Positions 7,980 to 17,124 are shown, counted from the first letter of the stretch. The stretch is DNA of 64,000 nt from JAQWRV01 sp045564915 (GCA_045564915.1 JBJLGL010000002.1:48586-112585), one strand, 5' to 3'. The notes: a model not told the origin generated them from the sequence alone. Program-made: numbers and translations.

Positions 7980-8759
7980 TTACCAGGGCAGTATATCTCC
8001 AGTATATAGAACGTATTGGCCTACGTTTTCTCGCCCCAGATTTTCGATATTATTAATGACAGCTGTTACACTTTCTTCTGTTGAGATACCGCGGCCACCA
8101 GACCCTGCCTGCTGCAGTAGGCGCGTATTCACCATGCCGGGTGCTAGAATACCAACCCAGATACCACGCTCCGCAAGTTCTACAGAGAGTGCTCTATATC
8201 CCATATTGATAGCTGTCTTTGACATCCTGTACAGATATAGTGAACGAAAGTAGTTCGACTGCCTTACATTTGAAAGTGACGCAGTACCGGATGTAATGAC
8301 GCAAATTTTCTTTTGTCCACTCGCTGCGACATGCTCAAGGAAAGCTTCGGCCATCTTCATTGGCGCCATAGCATTCGTGCGATAGACTAATTCCATCGTC
8401 TTGAAATCAATATTACCAATGGTTTGCACATCAGGAGCGCCTCCTAGAATCCCGGCGTTATTAAGCAGCAAATCGATGGGCGTACCTTGTAAATCTTCAG
8501 CCAACGCATCTATTGCGTCAAAATCTGTAACATCTAAAGCTCTTATAGTGACGTTTTTGTATTTTACCGCTAGTGCCTTGAGGTCATCATCATCATCGGG
8601 TGTGCGACTTGTAGCGATCACGTCCCAACCTAATTCAGCATATTGTTTAGAGAATTCAAGACCAATGCCGCGATTCGATCCAGTGATCAGTGCGGTTGCA
8701 GCGTTCGCAGAGCTCAAGGTTAAGGCAGAGATCACGACTGTGAGGCAGGTAAAGCGCAT
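7980..8759 (-). CDS. Signal-peptide-bearing short-chain dehydrogenase, paralogue 2
   Basis: A 259-residue paralogue of the SDR just downstream. The signal peptide MRFTCLTVVISALTLSSANA ends in an Ala-x-Ala site, and TALITGSNRGIG follows immediately. LNNAG, an ITSG serine and YRMSK (Tyr-x3-Lys) are intact, and it ends GDILPW. It is the promoter-proximal gene of a two-gene unit with paralogue 1. Its resemblance to paralogue 1 (GWDVIATSR against GWTVYATAR, the same C-terminus) points to local duplication. Periplasmic location is predicted from sequence, not shown. Confidence 0.88.
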   Translation of the reverse strand: MRFTCLTVVISALTLSSANAATALITGSNRGIGLEFSKQYAELGWDVIATSRTPDDDDDLKALAVKYKNVTIRALDVTDFDAIDALAEDLQGTPIDLLLNNAGILGGAPDVQTIGNIDFKTMELVYRTNAMAPMKMAEAFLEHVAASGQKKICVITSGTASLSNVRQSNYFRSLYLYRMSKTAINMGYRALSVELAERGIWVGILAPGMVNTRLLQQAGSGGRGISTEESVTAVINNIENLGRENVGQYVLYTGDILPW

Positions 8760-9022
8760 ATGTGGTCCTCAATCTAATCGACGTTAACATCTACTTGGAG
8801 ATCATAGCGAGACTGGATTAAGAACCATGACTTCCACAGTGACTTGACGATAGCTTTTCTGCCGAAACGATTCAAACAATACCTAGAAAAAAATTTCAAA
8901 AAGTCTACGAAAGTTAGAGGGTTGATTCTAGCTGCTGGTTGGAAATATCTGGTGGATATCAAATGCCTCATTCCTGCTTTGGCTAGTATACAATATTCTT
9001 GGGTGCGCGTTAGTATGACCGC

Positions 9023-10039
9023 CTATGAAAAGTTTACAGTGGTACTTAAGGATTTTCTCAACTCACCATTATTATTTGTCAATGAAGCAGGATGGAGGGT
9101 TACCCATTGTGAAGTTTCCCGATCAATTATTGTGACGTCTTTCCCACTAGCTAAACTTCCGTCCGTAGAATTTGGATCTGTGATAATATACCGGGCTTTT
9201 CGTATTGCGTAACTCGTTAATTTCGAGAGTTCGCTCTCCAAAATTCTTTGCTTCTTTTTTGCAAAAGCAACTAATTCTCTATCGCATAGATTTCGTGCTA
9301 ATATTTCGTCACCAAATTCTTTGTTGAGTTCCATCTTAAGTATTTTGTGCGGGTTCACTTTAGAACTTTCCACATGCATTGATGAATTTCCATTCGCTGA
9401 TGCAATTATACTCATCAGAGTTTGAATGCCTGTAGCCGTTACCACATATTTAAAACCAGATAACCTCTCAAGCGCTATTTCAACAGGCGCATCATTATCT
9501 AAAGGTAGATGCCAGGGGTCTTTACTGCCGCTTTCAGGCCCTAACATACAATTGGTCATGTGGTTATGTCGGGCAAGGTTATCAAGATAGAGCCTAAAAT
9601 TATTCCGGTCGGAGAGATATGCCTCATCTTCATTCCTGTAAGTGAAAAAGAAGTCTGAAATGATCCGGCCGACTGGTTCTCTCAAGACCGTCAACAAAGA
9701 GAGTTTGTCTCCAAAAAACTTGTGGTATCCGTATAAGGCGTGGCCAGCCACAATATCGGGTGCTGGATTGAAGAACTCCTGCTGATCCGGTGCTACGAAG
9801 GGTATTACCTTTTTATCTTGCAAATGCAATAAGGACTGGTCATTGGCATAAGCCAATCCTCTGAGAAACGATCCAACCGTAGTCCCGCCGGTTTTTCCAA
9901 AGTGATAGAAATAAATTGAAGAATCCGATTTGGATTCTCCACAGTCATAAGAAGGCACGAAAACACAGTTCTCGAGAATAATTTTCTTATTTGCTAGTGG
10001 TGACGGCAATGTGTCTTTCAAAGATTGTGTGATGTCCAT
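9023..10039 (-). CDS. Sulfotransferase-family protein
   Basis: A 338-residue protein with the two PAPS-binding signatures of sulfotransferases: a P-loop-like KTGGTT at residues 49-54 after a beta strand (IYFYHF), and a 3'-phosphate motif VLREPVGRIISDF around 118-130. This places it with bacterial sulfotransferases that move sulfate from PAPS to a sugar or lipid acceptor. The acceptor cannot be predicted. No signal peptide or membrane helix is seen. It is isolated between the exported SDRs and fliL, with 263 and 178 bases of non-coding sequence around it. A distant relative lies downstream of gatB in this window. Confidence 0.78.
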   Translation of the reverse strand: MDITQSLKDTLPSPLANKKIILENCVFVPSYDCGESKSDSSIYFYHFGKTGGTTVGSFLRGLAYANDQSLLHLQDKKVIPFVAPDQQEFFNPAPDIVAGHALYGYHKFFGDKLSLLTVLREPVGRIISDFFFTYRNEDEAYLSDRNNFRLYLDNLARHNHMTNCMLGPESGSKDPWHLPLDNDAPVEIALERLSGFKYVVTATGIQTLMSIIASANGNSSMHVESSKVNPHKILKMELNKEFGDEILARNLCDRELVAFAKKKQRILESELSKLTSYAIRKARYIITDPNSTDGSLASGKDVTIIDRETSQWVTLHPASLTNNNGELRKSLSTTVNFS

Positions 10040-10217
10040 ATCTTTTAATTTCTTAGCATTTTACTAGCCGCAAAAGTAGTGTGCTGCGCCTCATTAAGCC
10101 ATTGATATAGAAGCTAGCTAACATTAGCCAGCCCAGTTGGCCGCTTAACAGAGTGTCGGCCTTTATGCATTCTAATAAACTGCCCAATAACCTTAAGAGC
10201 TGCTTCGAACGACTCAG

Positions 10218-10757
10218 TTATTGAATTACAATTTCTCTAAATAGTACATCATCAATTTCTGTAGGCTGAATGGCTTCATTTACTCGGTTACGCATTTCGT
10301 TTCGCACCCGAAACATGCCCTGTGACCCCTCTAGGTCTTCCAACCGTAGTTCTCTAAGGTATACTTGTAAGCTGTCGATGATACGGGGGAGTACGCTCTC
10401 AATAATAGCAACGTCCTCTTCACTTTGTAGCTCAAGGCTTAAAGTAATCTGAAGGAAACTTGTTCTATTTCCAGGAGTGCTCAGATTAGCTAGCATATCT
10501 GGTAGATCATAAAAAACAGCCGATCCAATAGGTGCTGGTTGGCGGGCCTCTGCGCTTGGGCCCTCTATGCTATCCTGGTTGGCTTCAACTTCGACCAGGC
10601 CAACCGCGGTTAGCAAGGGGTCGGCTAGCCCCGTAAAATATGCCCCAGCGCCACCACCTAAGACTAGTAGAATTGAGCTAACAACAATAACTACTAACCG
10701 TTTATTGCCACTACCGCCTTCAGTGTCTTTGTCTTCGAGACCCTTATCTTCACCCAT
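10218..10757 (-). CDS. fliL: Flagellar basal-body-associated protein FliL
   Basis: A 179-residue FliL: a short acidic cytosolic N-terminus, one membrane helix around residues 20-43, then a periplasmic domain with the family's FYDLPDMLANLSTPG and VLPRIIDSLQVYLREL blocks. FliL surrounds the stator and supports flagellar torque. No other flagellar gene is nearby, although fliL is normally in a fliM/flagellar operon. It is either a detached copy of a dispersed flagellar regulon or a second paralogue. The sequence looks intact. Confidence 0.85.
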   Translation of the reverse strand: MGEDKGLEDKDTEGGSGNKRLVVIVVSSILLVLGGGAGAYFTGLADPLLTAVGLVEVEANQDSIEGPSAEARQPAPIGSAVFYDLPDMLANLSTPGNRTSFLQITLSLELQSEEDVAIIESVLPRIIDSLQVYLRELRLEDLEGSQGMFRVRNEMRNRVNEAIQPTEIDDVLFREIVIQ

Positions 10758-10882
10758 AGCTTTTCCTTTAGTTATATTCTGCCCAGAATTTATGGTTTCG
10801 AATTTCTACGTGGAAAAAACAATAGTAACACAGCTCTTTATAAAACGGTTAGACACCTGAGATCTGCTGATAGGTGACGCCG

Positions 10883-11653
10883 TTACCAGGTTATTTCCTT
10901 GCCGGTATTGGTAAAATAATGCCCCGACATCTTCAGGTCATATTTTTCAATCATTTCCATTGACTGAGAAACGCTTTCACTGACACTTTTCATCAATTGC
11001 TTGGGCAGTCCCGCCGTAAAGTCTGTATCAACAAAGCCAGGGGTCAAAATACCTATAACGATGCCTTTATTCTTCACCAAGGGGTGTCGTGCTACATTAA
11101 TCATTGTCATGTTGAGAGCTGACTTGCTCGCTCTATAAAAGAGCTGACGTGAGCCACGTACATTAGATAAACGCCCTTCCTCTGAAGAGATATTGATAAT
11201 CTTCTTTTGATCGCTTAGAGCGACATGGTCTAGGAAAGCTTCTGTGACCTTCAGCGGACCAGCAACATTAATACTCATCACATCATCAAAAACGGAATAA
11301 TTAATGCGCCCAAATTCCTGAGTATTACGCCCACCTGAAATGCCTGCGTTATTGATAAGAACATCTATTGCCATCCCGTCGAGCTTTCTTGCTAGCGAGT
11401 CAATCCCAACATGATCCGTTACATCTAACGTCTCAATCCGGATATTTTCATGCAGGTTAGCAAGGCTTTGGAGTGGTATATCGTCACCTGGTGTGCGAGC
11501 TGTGGCGATGACATCCCAGCCCTGTTCAGCGTACCGTTTAGTAAATTCAAAGCCGATACCTCTACTGGCACCTGTGATCATCACTGTAGCGGCATTAGTG
11601 ACACCAGAAAGAAAAGAACTCATGAGGATAGTAAGAGCAAGTGCGTATCGCAT
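10883..11653 (-). CDS. Signal-peptide-bearing short-chain dehydrogenase, paralogue 3
   Basis: A 256-residue member of the same exported SDR family. The signal peptide (residues 1-21, ending TNA) runs directly into TVMITGASRGIG. INNAG, the ISSEE serine and YRASK are present, and the protein ends GKEITW. It lies 29 bases after paralogue 4 on the same strand, forming a second two-gene unit. It shares with paralogue 4 the GWDVIATARTP segment that follows the first beta-alpha-beta. Catalytic residues are intact; the substrate is unknown. Confidence 0.88.
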   Translation of the reverse strand: MRYALALTILMSSFLSGVTNAATVMITGASRGIGFEFTKRYAEQGWDVIATARTPGDDIPLQSLANLHENIRIETLDVTDHVGIDSLARKLDGMAIDVLINNAGISGGRNTQEFGRINYSVFDDVMSINVAGPLKVTEAFLDHVALSDQKKIINISSEEGRLSNVRGSRQLFYRASKSALNMTMINVARHPLVKNKGIVIGILTPGFVDTDFTAGLPKQLMKSVSESVSQSMEMIEKYDLKMSGHYFTNTGKEITW

Positions 11654-11682
11654 ATGATTTCCCCTATTAGATTTGGCTTAGC

Positions 11683-12432
11683 CTACCAGTCCATCGGCTC
11701 GCCGTCATATTGCATGAATCTTGCTGAAGTTTCTGTCGTATACCAAGCGATTACCTTGCGAACGCCTGCGGCGCTCTCGTTCACTGATACCTTTGGGATA
11801 TTGAATGGCGCGGTCATGTCTGTATCCACCACGCCTGGGTGAATCATTCCAACAATAATGCCACGGTGCTTGGTATCTGCGGCTAAGTTGGTCATCATCA
11901 TATTCACTGCCGTCTTGCTAGCCCTATAAAAGTATATATTACCCGTAGTGTTGGTTATAGATCCGACGATACTAGAGATAGTCATTATCTTTTTCGTATC
12001 GCTCCTGGCGATATGTTCGAGAAAGGCCTCAGCGATTTTTAGAGGTCCCAACGTATTAGTCATGAATACAACATTGGCTACAGAGAAATCTAGTTTTCCT
12101 AACTGCTGCTGTGACGGATCTCCGAGGATACCTGCGTTATTTATTAGAATGTCAATTGCGGTGTCTTGAAGCTTCTCGGCTAGAGCTTCAATCTCGGAGT
12201 GATCGGTCACATCAAGTTTCTCTATCTGCACCGAGGCATAGGCCCGCGCCAAGGCTTGTAGCTCTTTATCATCTTCGGGTGTTCGAGCGGTAGCGATGAC
12301 ATCCCAGCCATCGATAGCATACTGCATTGCCATTTCCATCCCGAGGCCGCGGCTAGACCCAGTAATAAGAACAGTTTTTGCGGATGCAGTTGACAAGAAA
12401 AAGCTCATAATAACGATGGCTATATTAAGCAT
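11683..12432 (-). CDS. Signal-peptide-bearing short-chain dehydrogenase, paralogue 4
   Basis: A 249-residue SDR with a short signal peptide (MLNIAIVIMSFFLSTASA) followed at once by KTVLITGSSRGLG. INNAG, the ISSIV serine and YRASK (Tyr-x3-Lys) are intact. It ends GEPMDW, matching the C-terminal G-x-x-x-x-W of its paralogues. It is first in a two-gene unit with paralogue 3 and is divergent from the ABC substrate-binding lipoprotein. Confidence 0.87.
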   Translation of the reverse strand: MLNIAIVIMSFFLSTASAKTVLITGSSRGLGMEMAMQYAIDGWDVIATARTPEDDKELQALARAYASVQIEKLDVTDHSEIEALAEKLQDTAIDILINNAGILGDPSQQQLGKLDFSVANVVFMTNTLGPLKIAEAFLEHIARSDTKKIMTISSIVGSITNTTGNIYFYRASKTAVNMMMTNLAADTKHRGIIVGMIHPGVVDTDMTAPFNIPKVSVNESAAGVRKVIAWYTTETSARFMQYDGEPMDW

Positions 12433-12599
12433 GATTTGCGTTCCTTCAGTCTCATGCAGCTATGTTACGCTGCACACAAATACCTGGAAAGAGGCCGTTA
12501 GTGAGTATCTTTTACTTACTTCGTTCAATGTTTACAGTAACTATCACTACTCTTACTTCTTTTCCTTGTATTTTCTGCACCAAAGGGAATGCTGTTCCA

Positions 12600-14177
12600 A
12601 TGAAAATGAACCGATTATTCATGCTGTTGCTATATGTCAGCCTCGGGGGTCTGACCCTCTCAGCTTGCAACGACAATAAGCAGAGTGAGTCGGAAGTGGT
12701 GTCGGCATCAGATACCTTGCGCGTTGGCGTTCTTGGCTTGCCGGCTATGTTAGGCAACCCTTTTGCGTCTCTTAATGCACCTACCATTTTTACCTGGTCG
12801 GCGACGTTTGATAGCCTGACCTATATTAATGGTGATGGTGTCTTGGAGCCCTGGTTGGCTAAGTCATGGCGATCCATCACCCCCAATGTCTGGGAGTTCA
12901 AACTTCGAGAAGATGTAATGTTTTCCAATGGTGAGAGATTTACCGCTGAAGCCGTAGTGAATGCTGTGGATTATCTAAAGAGTCCAGAGGCATCCTCAGG
13001 CTCCGTTGGCCAAATGCTAAATACAATCGCTGGCGCGCGAATTTTAGATGACTATACAGTTGAAATCACGACAAGGGCCCCTAGTGTTTTATTCCCCCGA
13101 GAGGTTGCGAGCCTCCGCATGGTTGCACCAGAGCACTGGCGTAAGCTGGGGCGGGAGGCTTTTGCTCGTGAGCCGCATGGTACGGGTCCCTTCAAAGTTG
13201 TGGCATGGGAACCAGGAGTCGTGCGGATGGAGGCGTTCAAAGAGTCATGGCGGCCGCCTCAGTTCGAAAAGCTCGAAATTTATGCCATACCAGAACAACA
13301 ACAACGTGTTCAGGGCATTATCAGTGGTCAGCTAGATATTATATTGGGGGCAATCCCTGATCTTATGATGGAATTGGAGGCCGCTGGACATACTTGGGTG
13401 CGCACAAGCGGTGGCGGAACCTATCTATTTTCTCTAATCCTTAACCCTGCACATCCAGCCTTCGGGCCAGAAAACGAGCCGCTTTTGGATGTGCGTGTCC
13501 GACGGGCGATGAATTATGCCATTGACCGCGAAACATTTATTAAAATCTTACTCAGTGGAACGACTACTGCCCCATCGCAGCCTGTAACTCCCGATGCCTT
13601 TGGTTTTAACCCTGACCTTGAGCCGTATCCTTATGATCCGGAACGAGCTAAGGCATTACTTGCTGAAGCAGGTTACCCAAACGGTTTTGATCTCGTATTT
13701 GAAGTGGTCCCGGGAACATCAATACCTAACGGCCCAGCTATCTATCAGAAGATGGCCGAAGACCTTGCCGCCATTGGTGTGCGGCTAGAATTGAAGACCT
13801 TTGCTTTACCGCAGTATTTTAACGCAGTTCACACCGGTGAATTTAAGGGCCAAGGTTTCATGATGGATTTCCCCATTGCTCCACAAATGGATGCTCTAAG
13901 AGGCATGAGATTGCATAGCTGTCTATGGAAAATGCCGTGGTTATGTCGGGAGGATGACCAAGCCAAGATTGATGCGGCTATGGCGGAGCCGGACTTAGAT
14001 CTGAGGGAGGCCATGACCAAAGACCTCATGCGTCGTTATCACGAGCAAGCTTACATGCTCTATCTCTATAACCGGGTAGACTATTACGGCGTGCGTGCAG
14101 GGTTGGAAGGCTTCGAAGCACCGGGCCTATTCATCCGATATGATGCCATTCGTGAATCTGGAAAAGTAAATGAATAG
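12600..14177 (+). CDS. ABC-type peptide/nickel-class substrate-binding lipoprotein (SBP_bac_5)
   Basis: A 525-residue extracytoplasmic solute-binding protein of the family-5 (DppA/OppA/NikA) type. The start chosen is the ATG at 12600, because it gives a lipoprotein signal, MKMNRLFMLLLY...LTLSAC, with the lipobox cysteine near residue 21; the frame is open further upstream. Family blocks include TFDSLTYINGDG, WEFKLREDVMFSNGE, GTGPFKVV and VRRAMNYAIDRE. Ligands range from peptides to other small molecules. No permease or ATPase gene is adjacent, so it must use a transporter encoded elsewhere. A related protein occurs at 51234-52775. Confidence 0.9.
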   Translation: MKMNRLFMLLLYVSLGGLTLSACNDNKQSESEVVSASDTLRVGVLGLPAMLGNPFASLNAPTIFTWSATFDSLTYINGDGVLEPWLAKSWRSITPNVWEFKLREDVMFSNGERFTAEAVVNAVDYLKSPEASSGSVGQMLNTIAGARILDDYTVEITTRAPSVLFPREVASLRMVAPEHWRKLGREAFAREPHGTGPFKVVAWEPGVVRMEAFKESWRPPQFEKLEIYAIPEQQQRVQGIISGQLDIILGAIPDLMMELEAAGHTWVRTSGGGTYLFSLILNPAHPAFGPENEPLLDVRVRRAMNYAIDRETFIKILLSGTTTAPSQPVTPDAFGFNPDLEPYPYDPERAKALLAEAGYPNGFDLVFEVVPGTSIPNGPAIYQKMAEDLAAIGVRLELKTFALPQYFNAVHTGEFKGQGFMMDFPIAPQMDALRGMRLHSCLWKMPWLCREDDQAKIDAAMAEPDLDLREAMTKDLMRRYHEQAYMLYLYNRVDYYGVRAGLEGFEAPGLFIRYDAIRESGKVNE

Positions 14178-14437
14178 AGTAATTTAAGGAGTTATCCTCA
14201 GTAAGCACTTCTCATATATCTTATACAAAACTTGAAGTAATGTCTGCCTGAATATGTGGACAACACTTTGAGGGTAAAACCAATATCCAGATTTAAAATC
14301 AATTTAGCATAGCAAGAAATGTTTCTACAATCTACGGCCGCCAACCATTGAAATAATTGAAGCAAGAATCCCGTCGGGCTTTGCAAAAGCTGCGACGCAA
14401 TACCCGCTCCCGTTTGGGCAAAACGAGCGTCATGTAG

Positions 14438-15442
14438 CTACTTTCCGGCTTGCCGCGCGTAAGCCGCTTTGCCTTCTAAGATTAGTTGATACAAGCGTGC
14501 ACCCTCAGTACCGGTGTCGTCCAGAATACGTTGGAGTGCGCTGCCAGATGCTTTCTTCCAGCGCTCCCGCTGCTCTGGGTTTAAGTCAAAATACTGATGC
14601 CCTTTAGTCTCGGCCTGCGCGACCACATCTTCTACGTATGAGCGCACGCTGTGGCGCATACGGGGGAGATCGGTATAGGCATTCCTAATGAATTCTTGTT
14701 GCTGTGGCGTAGCGCCGGAAAGCCAGCGTGTATTGGCCAGATTAACGCCGATTTCGAGCATATTTCTTAGACGTGTGACGCAACATATCTGCCCGTCCAG
14801 GGCATTGTGGACAAAAACGACATTGGTTAGTCCTCCATTGACAAGGCCGGTTTGTAGCCCGGGGATCAATTCGCCTAATTCAATGACGGCGTAATCGACC
14901 CCCAATGACTCGACAAAGGACTGTAGTATGATGGTTGGAGAAATACGTATAGTTAGGCGCCGGAGGTCTCTCGGTTCCAGCACAGGTTTGTCCACAGTGT
15001 ACAGAACCATCCAGCCCACCTCAGTGAACTGAACAACCTCAAGTCCAAGATCACGGAACAAATTGCTGATGGGTTTAGTCAGATAATTGTCGAGTACAAA
15101 GTCTGCTTCCTCCGCAGTCTCAAACATATTTGGCGCAAGCATCACGCCCATTTCAGGTACTAAGGATGTCATGCCTTGCGATGAGATACTGACAATCTGA
15201 ATTCGGTTGCGCCGTGCGCCGGTGATAAGTTGTTGCTCCGATCCGAGTTCTCCGAGCATGTACCATTCAAAGTTGAAGTCGTCTGGCTTGGATTCAATAT
15301 TAGACTTGAATTCCATCCACTGATCCCACCATACGCTATCAGGGAAGGAATACACGCCAACTTTACCTCTTAGAGGTTCAGCGCGGGCAGGATCAAGGGA
15401 TAGAGCAATTATTAGGCCGAAGATGAAAGTAAAGATTCTCAT
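14438..15442 (-). CDS. TRAP-transporter substrate-binding protein (DctP family)
   Basis: A 334-residue periplasmic binding protein of the TRAP DctP family, which delivers organic acids to a Na+-driven DctQM permease. The start chosen is the ATG at 15442, giving a signal peptide MRIFTFIFGLIIALSLDPARA; the open frame extends 63 bases upstream. Seen blocks are ELGSEQQLITGARRNRIQIV near the N-terminus, LTIRISPT in the ligand-binding region, and the C-terminal helical part. No dctQ or dctM gene is adjacent, so it is an orphan here. It is divergent from the cytosolic SDR paralogue. Confidence 0.86.
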   Translation of the reverse strand: MRIFTFIFGLIIALSLDPARAEPLRGKVGVYSFPDSVWWDQWMEFKSNIESKPDDFNFEWYMLGELGSEQQLITGARRNRIQIVSISSQGMTSLVPEMGVMLAPNMFETAEEADFVLDNYLTKPISNLFRDLGLEVVQFTEVGWMVLYTVDKPVLEPRDLRRLTIRISPTIILQSFVESLGVDYAVIELGELIPGLQTGLVNGGLTNVVFVHNALDGQICCVTRLRNMLEIGVNLANTRWLSGATPQQQEFIRNAYTDLPRMRHSVRSYVEDVVAQAETKGHQYFDLNPEQRERWKKASGSALQRILDDTGTEGARLYQLILEGKAAYARQAGK

Positions 15443-15543
15443 GCACTCAACACTAAGCCCCAGCAGAGAGGTGGGCAAAGAAAAACTCTGCTTAGGTGGG
15501 TTCAAGCTATAAGAAAATAGGGTTATATAAAAGTGTGTATTAG

Positions 15544-15556
15544 CGCCTTTAAGGCG
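15544..15556. promoter_or_regulatory. Palindrome CGCCTTTAAGGCG in the dctP/SDR divergent gap
   Basis: A 13-base odd-length perfect palindrome (CGCCTT T AAGGCG) sits 39 bases before the SDR start, in the gap shared with the TRAP binding-protein gene. It could be an operator for either gene. No regulator can be named. Confidence 0.3.
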
Positions 15557-15594
15557 GAGTAATATGCATTCTGAAAAAGATTTGGGGAGGGAAT

Positions 15595-16314
15595 ATGTCG
15601 ACTGTACTTGTGACGGGCAGCAATCGGGGTATTGGTCTGGAATTTGTCCGCCAGTACTCAGAAGCAGGTTGGACAGTAATCGCTTGTTGTAGAGATTCTT
15701 TGGGGGAGAGTAGTTCCGAACTCAGATCAATTATTGCGGGCTCTGATGGGCGCGTCTCTATTGAAAATATGGATATGTTGGACCATGGCTCAATTGAGGG
15801 CCTTGCCAGCAAGTATCGTGGTAAGCCGATAGATATACTAATAAATAATGCGGGAATCATAGGGCCAGTGCCAATTCAAGATCACCTAGATGCCCAGCAT
15901 TTTGGCACTATTGATTACGAGGTCTGGGATACGGTTATACGCACAAACACGTTTGCTCCAATCAAAATGGCTGAAGAATTTATCGAAAACGTTTTAGCTA
16001 GTGACGAAAAAAAAATAATTACATTGTCGAGTACCGTTGGGTCGTTCCAAGAAGACCGCACACCAGCGTTTTGCTATTGCACGTCTAAGACCGCTGTCAC
16101 TAAAGCTGTGCAGCTTCTGTCCGAGACACTTAAGGAAAAAGATGTGATTGCAATGGCTTTCTGTCCAGGACATGTCAAAACCCGTATGGGTATTGGCGGA
16201 GCCACTGTAACAATCCCTGATAGTGTGTCGGGCATGCGAGGCTTGATCGCGCATTTTACAATGAAAGATACTGGCAGTTATCGTCGTTATAATGGCGATA
16301 CTATTGCCTGGTAA
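15595..16314 (+). CDS. Short-chain dehydrogenase, cytosolic paralogue 5
   Basis: A 239-residue member of the same SDR family as the four exported neighbours, but starting directly at MSTVLVTGSNRGIG with no signal peptide. INNAG and Y-C-T-S-K are present, and the terminal GDTIAW shows the shared C-terminal pattern. It is therefore the one cytosolic form of the cluster and the best clue to the ancestral state. GGGAGGG stands close before the ATG. It is followed 18 bases later by a DUF1330-like gene, with which it may form a transcript. Confidence 0.88.
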   Translation: MSTVLVTGSNRGIGLEFVRQYSEAGWTVIACCRDSLGESSSELRSIIAGSDGRVSIENMDMLDHGSIEGLASKYRGKPIDILINNAGIIGPVPIQDHLDAQHFGTIDYEVWDTVIRTNTFAPIKMAEEFIENVLASDEKKIITLSSTVGSFQEDRTPAFCYCTSKTAVTKAVQLLSETLKEKDVIAMAFCPGHVKTRMGIGGATVTIPDSVSGMRGLIAHFTMKDTGSYRRYNGDTIAW

Positions 16315-16332
16315 GAAACTAGGTATGGGTAA

Positions 16333-16692
16333 GTGGTAAAGTTACTAGATCCTTTAAGAATCCCGGATGCTATTAAAACGGGTCCGTTTATAAGCTTATT
16401 TGTCGTGCATGAGGTTCTAGACCAAGCAGCATACAGGGAATATCAAGCTATAAGTGACGGACAAAGTCTAAAACCACATGAATTTGGTGGGCAAGTCTTG
16501 GGTTTTTCTAAGCCCGTATTCAGGCTTCTCGGCCCTGAGAATGCTCACGCGGTTGCAGTTATCCGCTGGCCGAACCTTGATAGTTTTAAGGCCTGGCGTT
16601 CACAAGATGTGTATAGTCGGCCAGGTGTAGCTGAACTACATGATCGCGCTGAACGGGAAACTGTCTATTTTCTGCCGGCCCTTGAGAGATAA
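16333..16692 (+). CDS. DUF1330-like small dimeric alpha+beta barrel protein
   Basis: A 119-residue protein matching the DUF1330/ABM-type ferredoxin-like fold: a strand (FISLFVVHEV), helix AYREYQAIS, then VAVIRWPNLDSFKAWRSQDVY and a C-terminal RETVYFLPA strand. Relatives are small dimers of unknown role, some handling small organic substrates. It starts with GTG; no in-frame ATG lies upstream. It follows the cytosolic SDR by 18 bases and is probably co-transcribed with it. Confidence 0.72.
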   Translation: MVKLLDPLRIPDAIKTGPFISLFVVHEVLDQAAYREYQAISDGQSLKPHEFGGQVLGFSKPVFRLLGPENAHAVAVIRWPNLDSFKAWRSQDVYSRPGVAELHDRAERETVYFLPALER

Positions 16693-16775
16693 TTATCAGT
16701 CCGCGTGATGACTTGGCGATACCGGTAACCGGATTTATCTTTTAGTAGGCCACTATTCATGTTCTTCTGAGGTAT

Positions 16776-16810
16776 AAAAAAGAGGGCGGGGCTATAATAA
16801 AGCCCCGCCC
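16776..16810 (-). terminator. Rho-independent terminator reading leftward
   Basis: A perfect 10-base-pair GC stem (16784-16793 with 16801-16810) and a 7-base loop. On the minus strand it is followed by TC and six T (16776-16781). On the plus strand no T run follows, so the polarity is leftward. No recognised gene lies just upstream on that strand, which implies an unannotated transcript. Confidence 0.8.
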
Positions 16811-16848
16811 CAAGTTTCAGGGACGCACCTCTGAAAAAGGGGCAGACG

Positions 16849-17031
16849 CTACCTAAACGCTCCCAAATTTGGACGGCGTAGGCGTCTGCTCCTCAATAAC
16901 CAAAGAAATTTAGTCTGAAATGACTGTTGGGGTGATCGCCAATCTATTCCTGGCTTTGCGGCTCGGCTAGCACTCGGTCTATGGCGGTCTGACTTGCTAG
17001 GCAGAGACCTCTCACTACTGGCTGACATCGT
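16849..17031 (-). CDS. Possible small basic protein upstream of a leftward terminator
   Basis: A minus-strand open frame of about 60 codons, beginning MSASSERSLPSKS and rich in Arg and Ser, ending 38 bases before the leftward terminator. GGGGTGG precedes two alternative ATG codons. No family is recognised and the composition is unlike the well-supported genes nearby, so the transcript could instead be a small non-coding RNA. It is listed because the terminator needs a transcript. Confidence 0.25.
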   Translation of the reverse strand, partial: TMSASSERSLPSKSDRHRPSASRAAKPGIDWRSPQQSFQTKFLWLLRSRRLRRPNLGAFR

Positions 17032-17124
17032 ACATTCCACCCCAGCATCAAACTAAATTCTAACTCATTGTCACAAGAAAACATGAAATTGTCACTATTT
17101 TTAGTAGGTCACATGATAGAAGGT

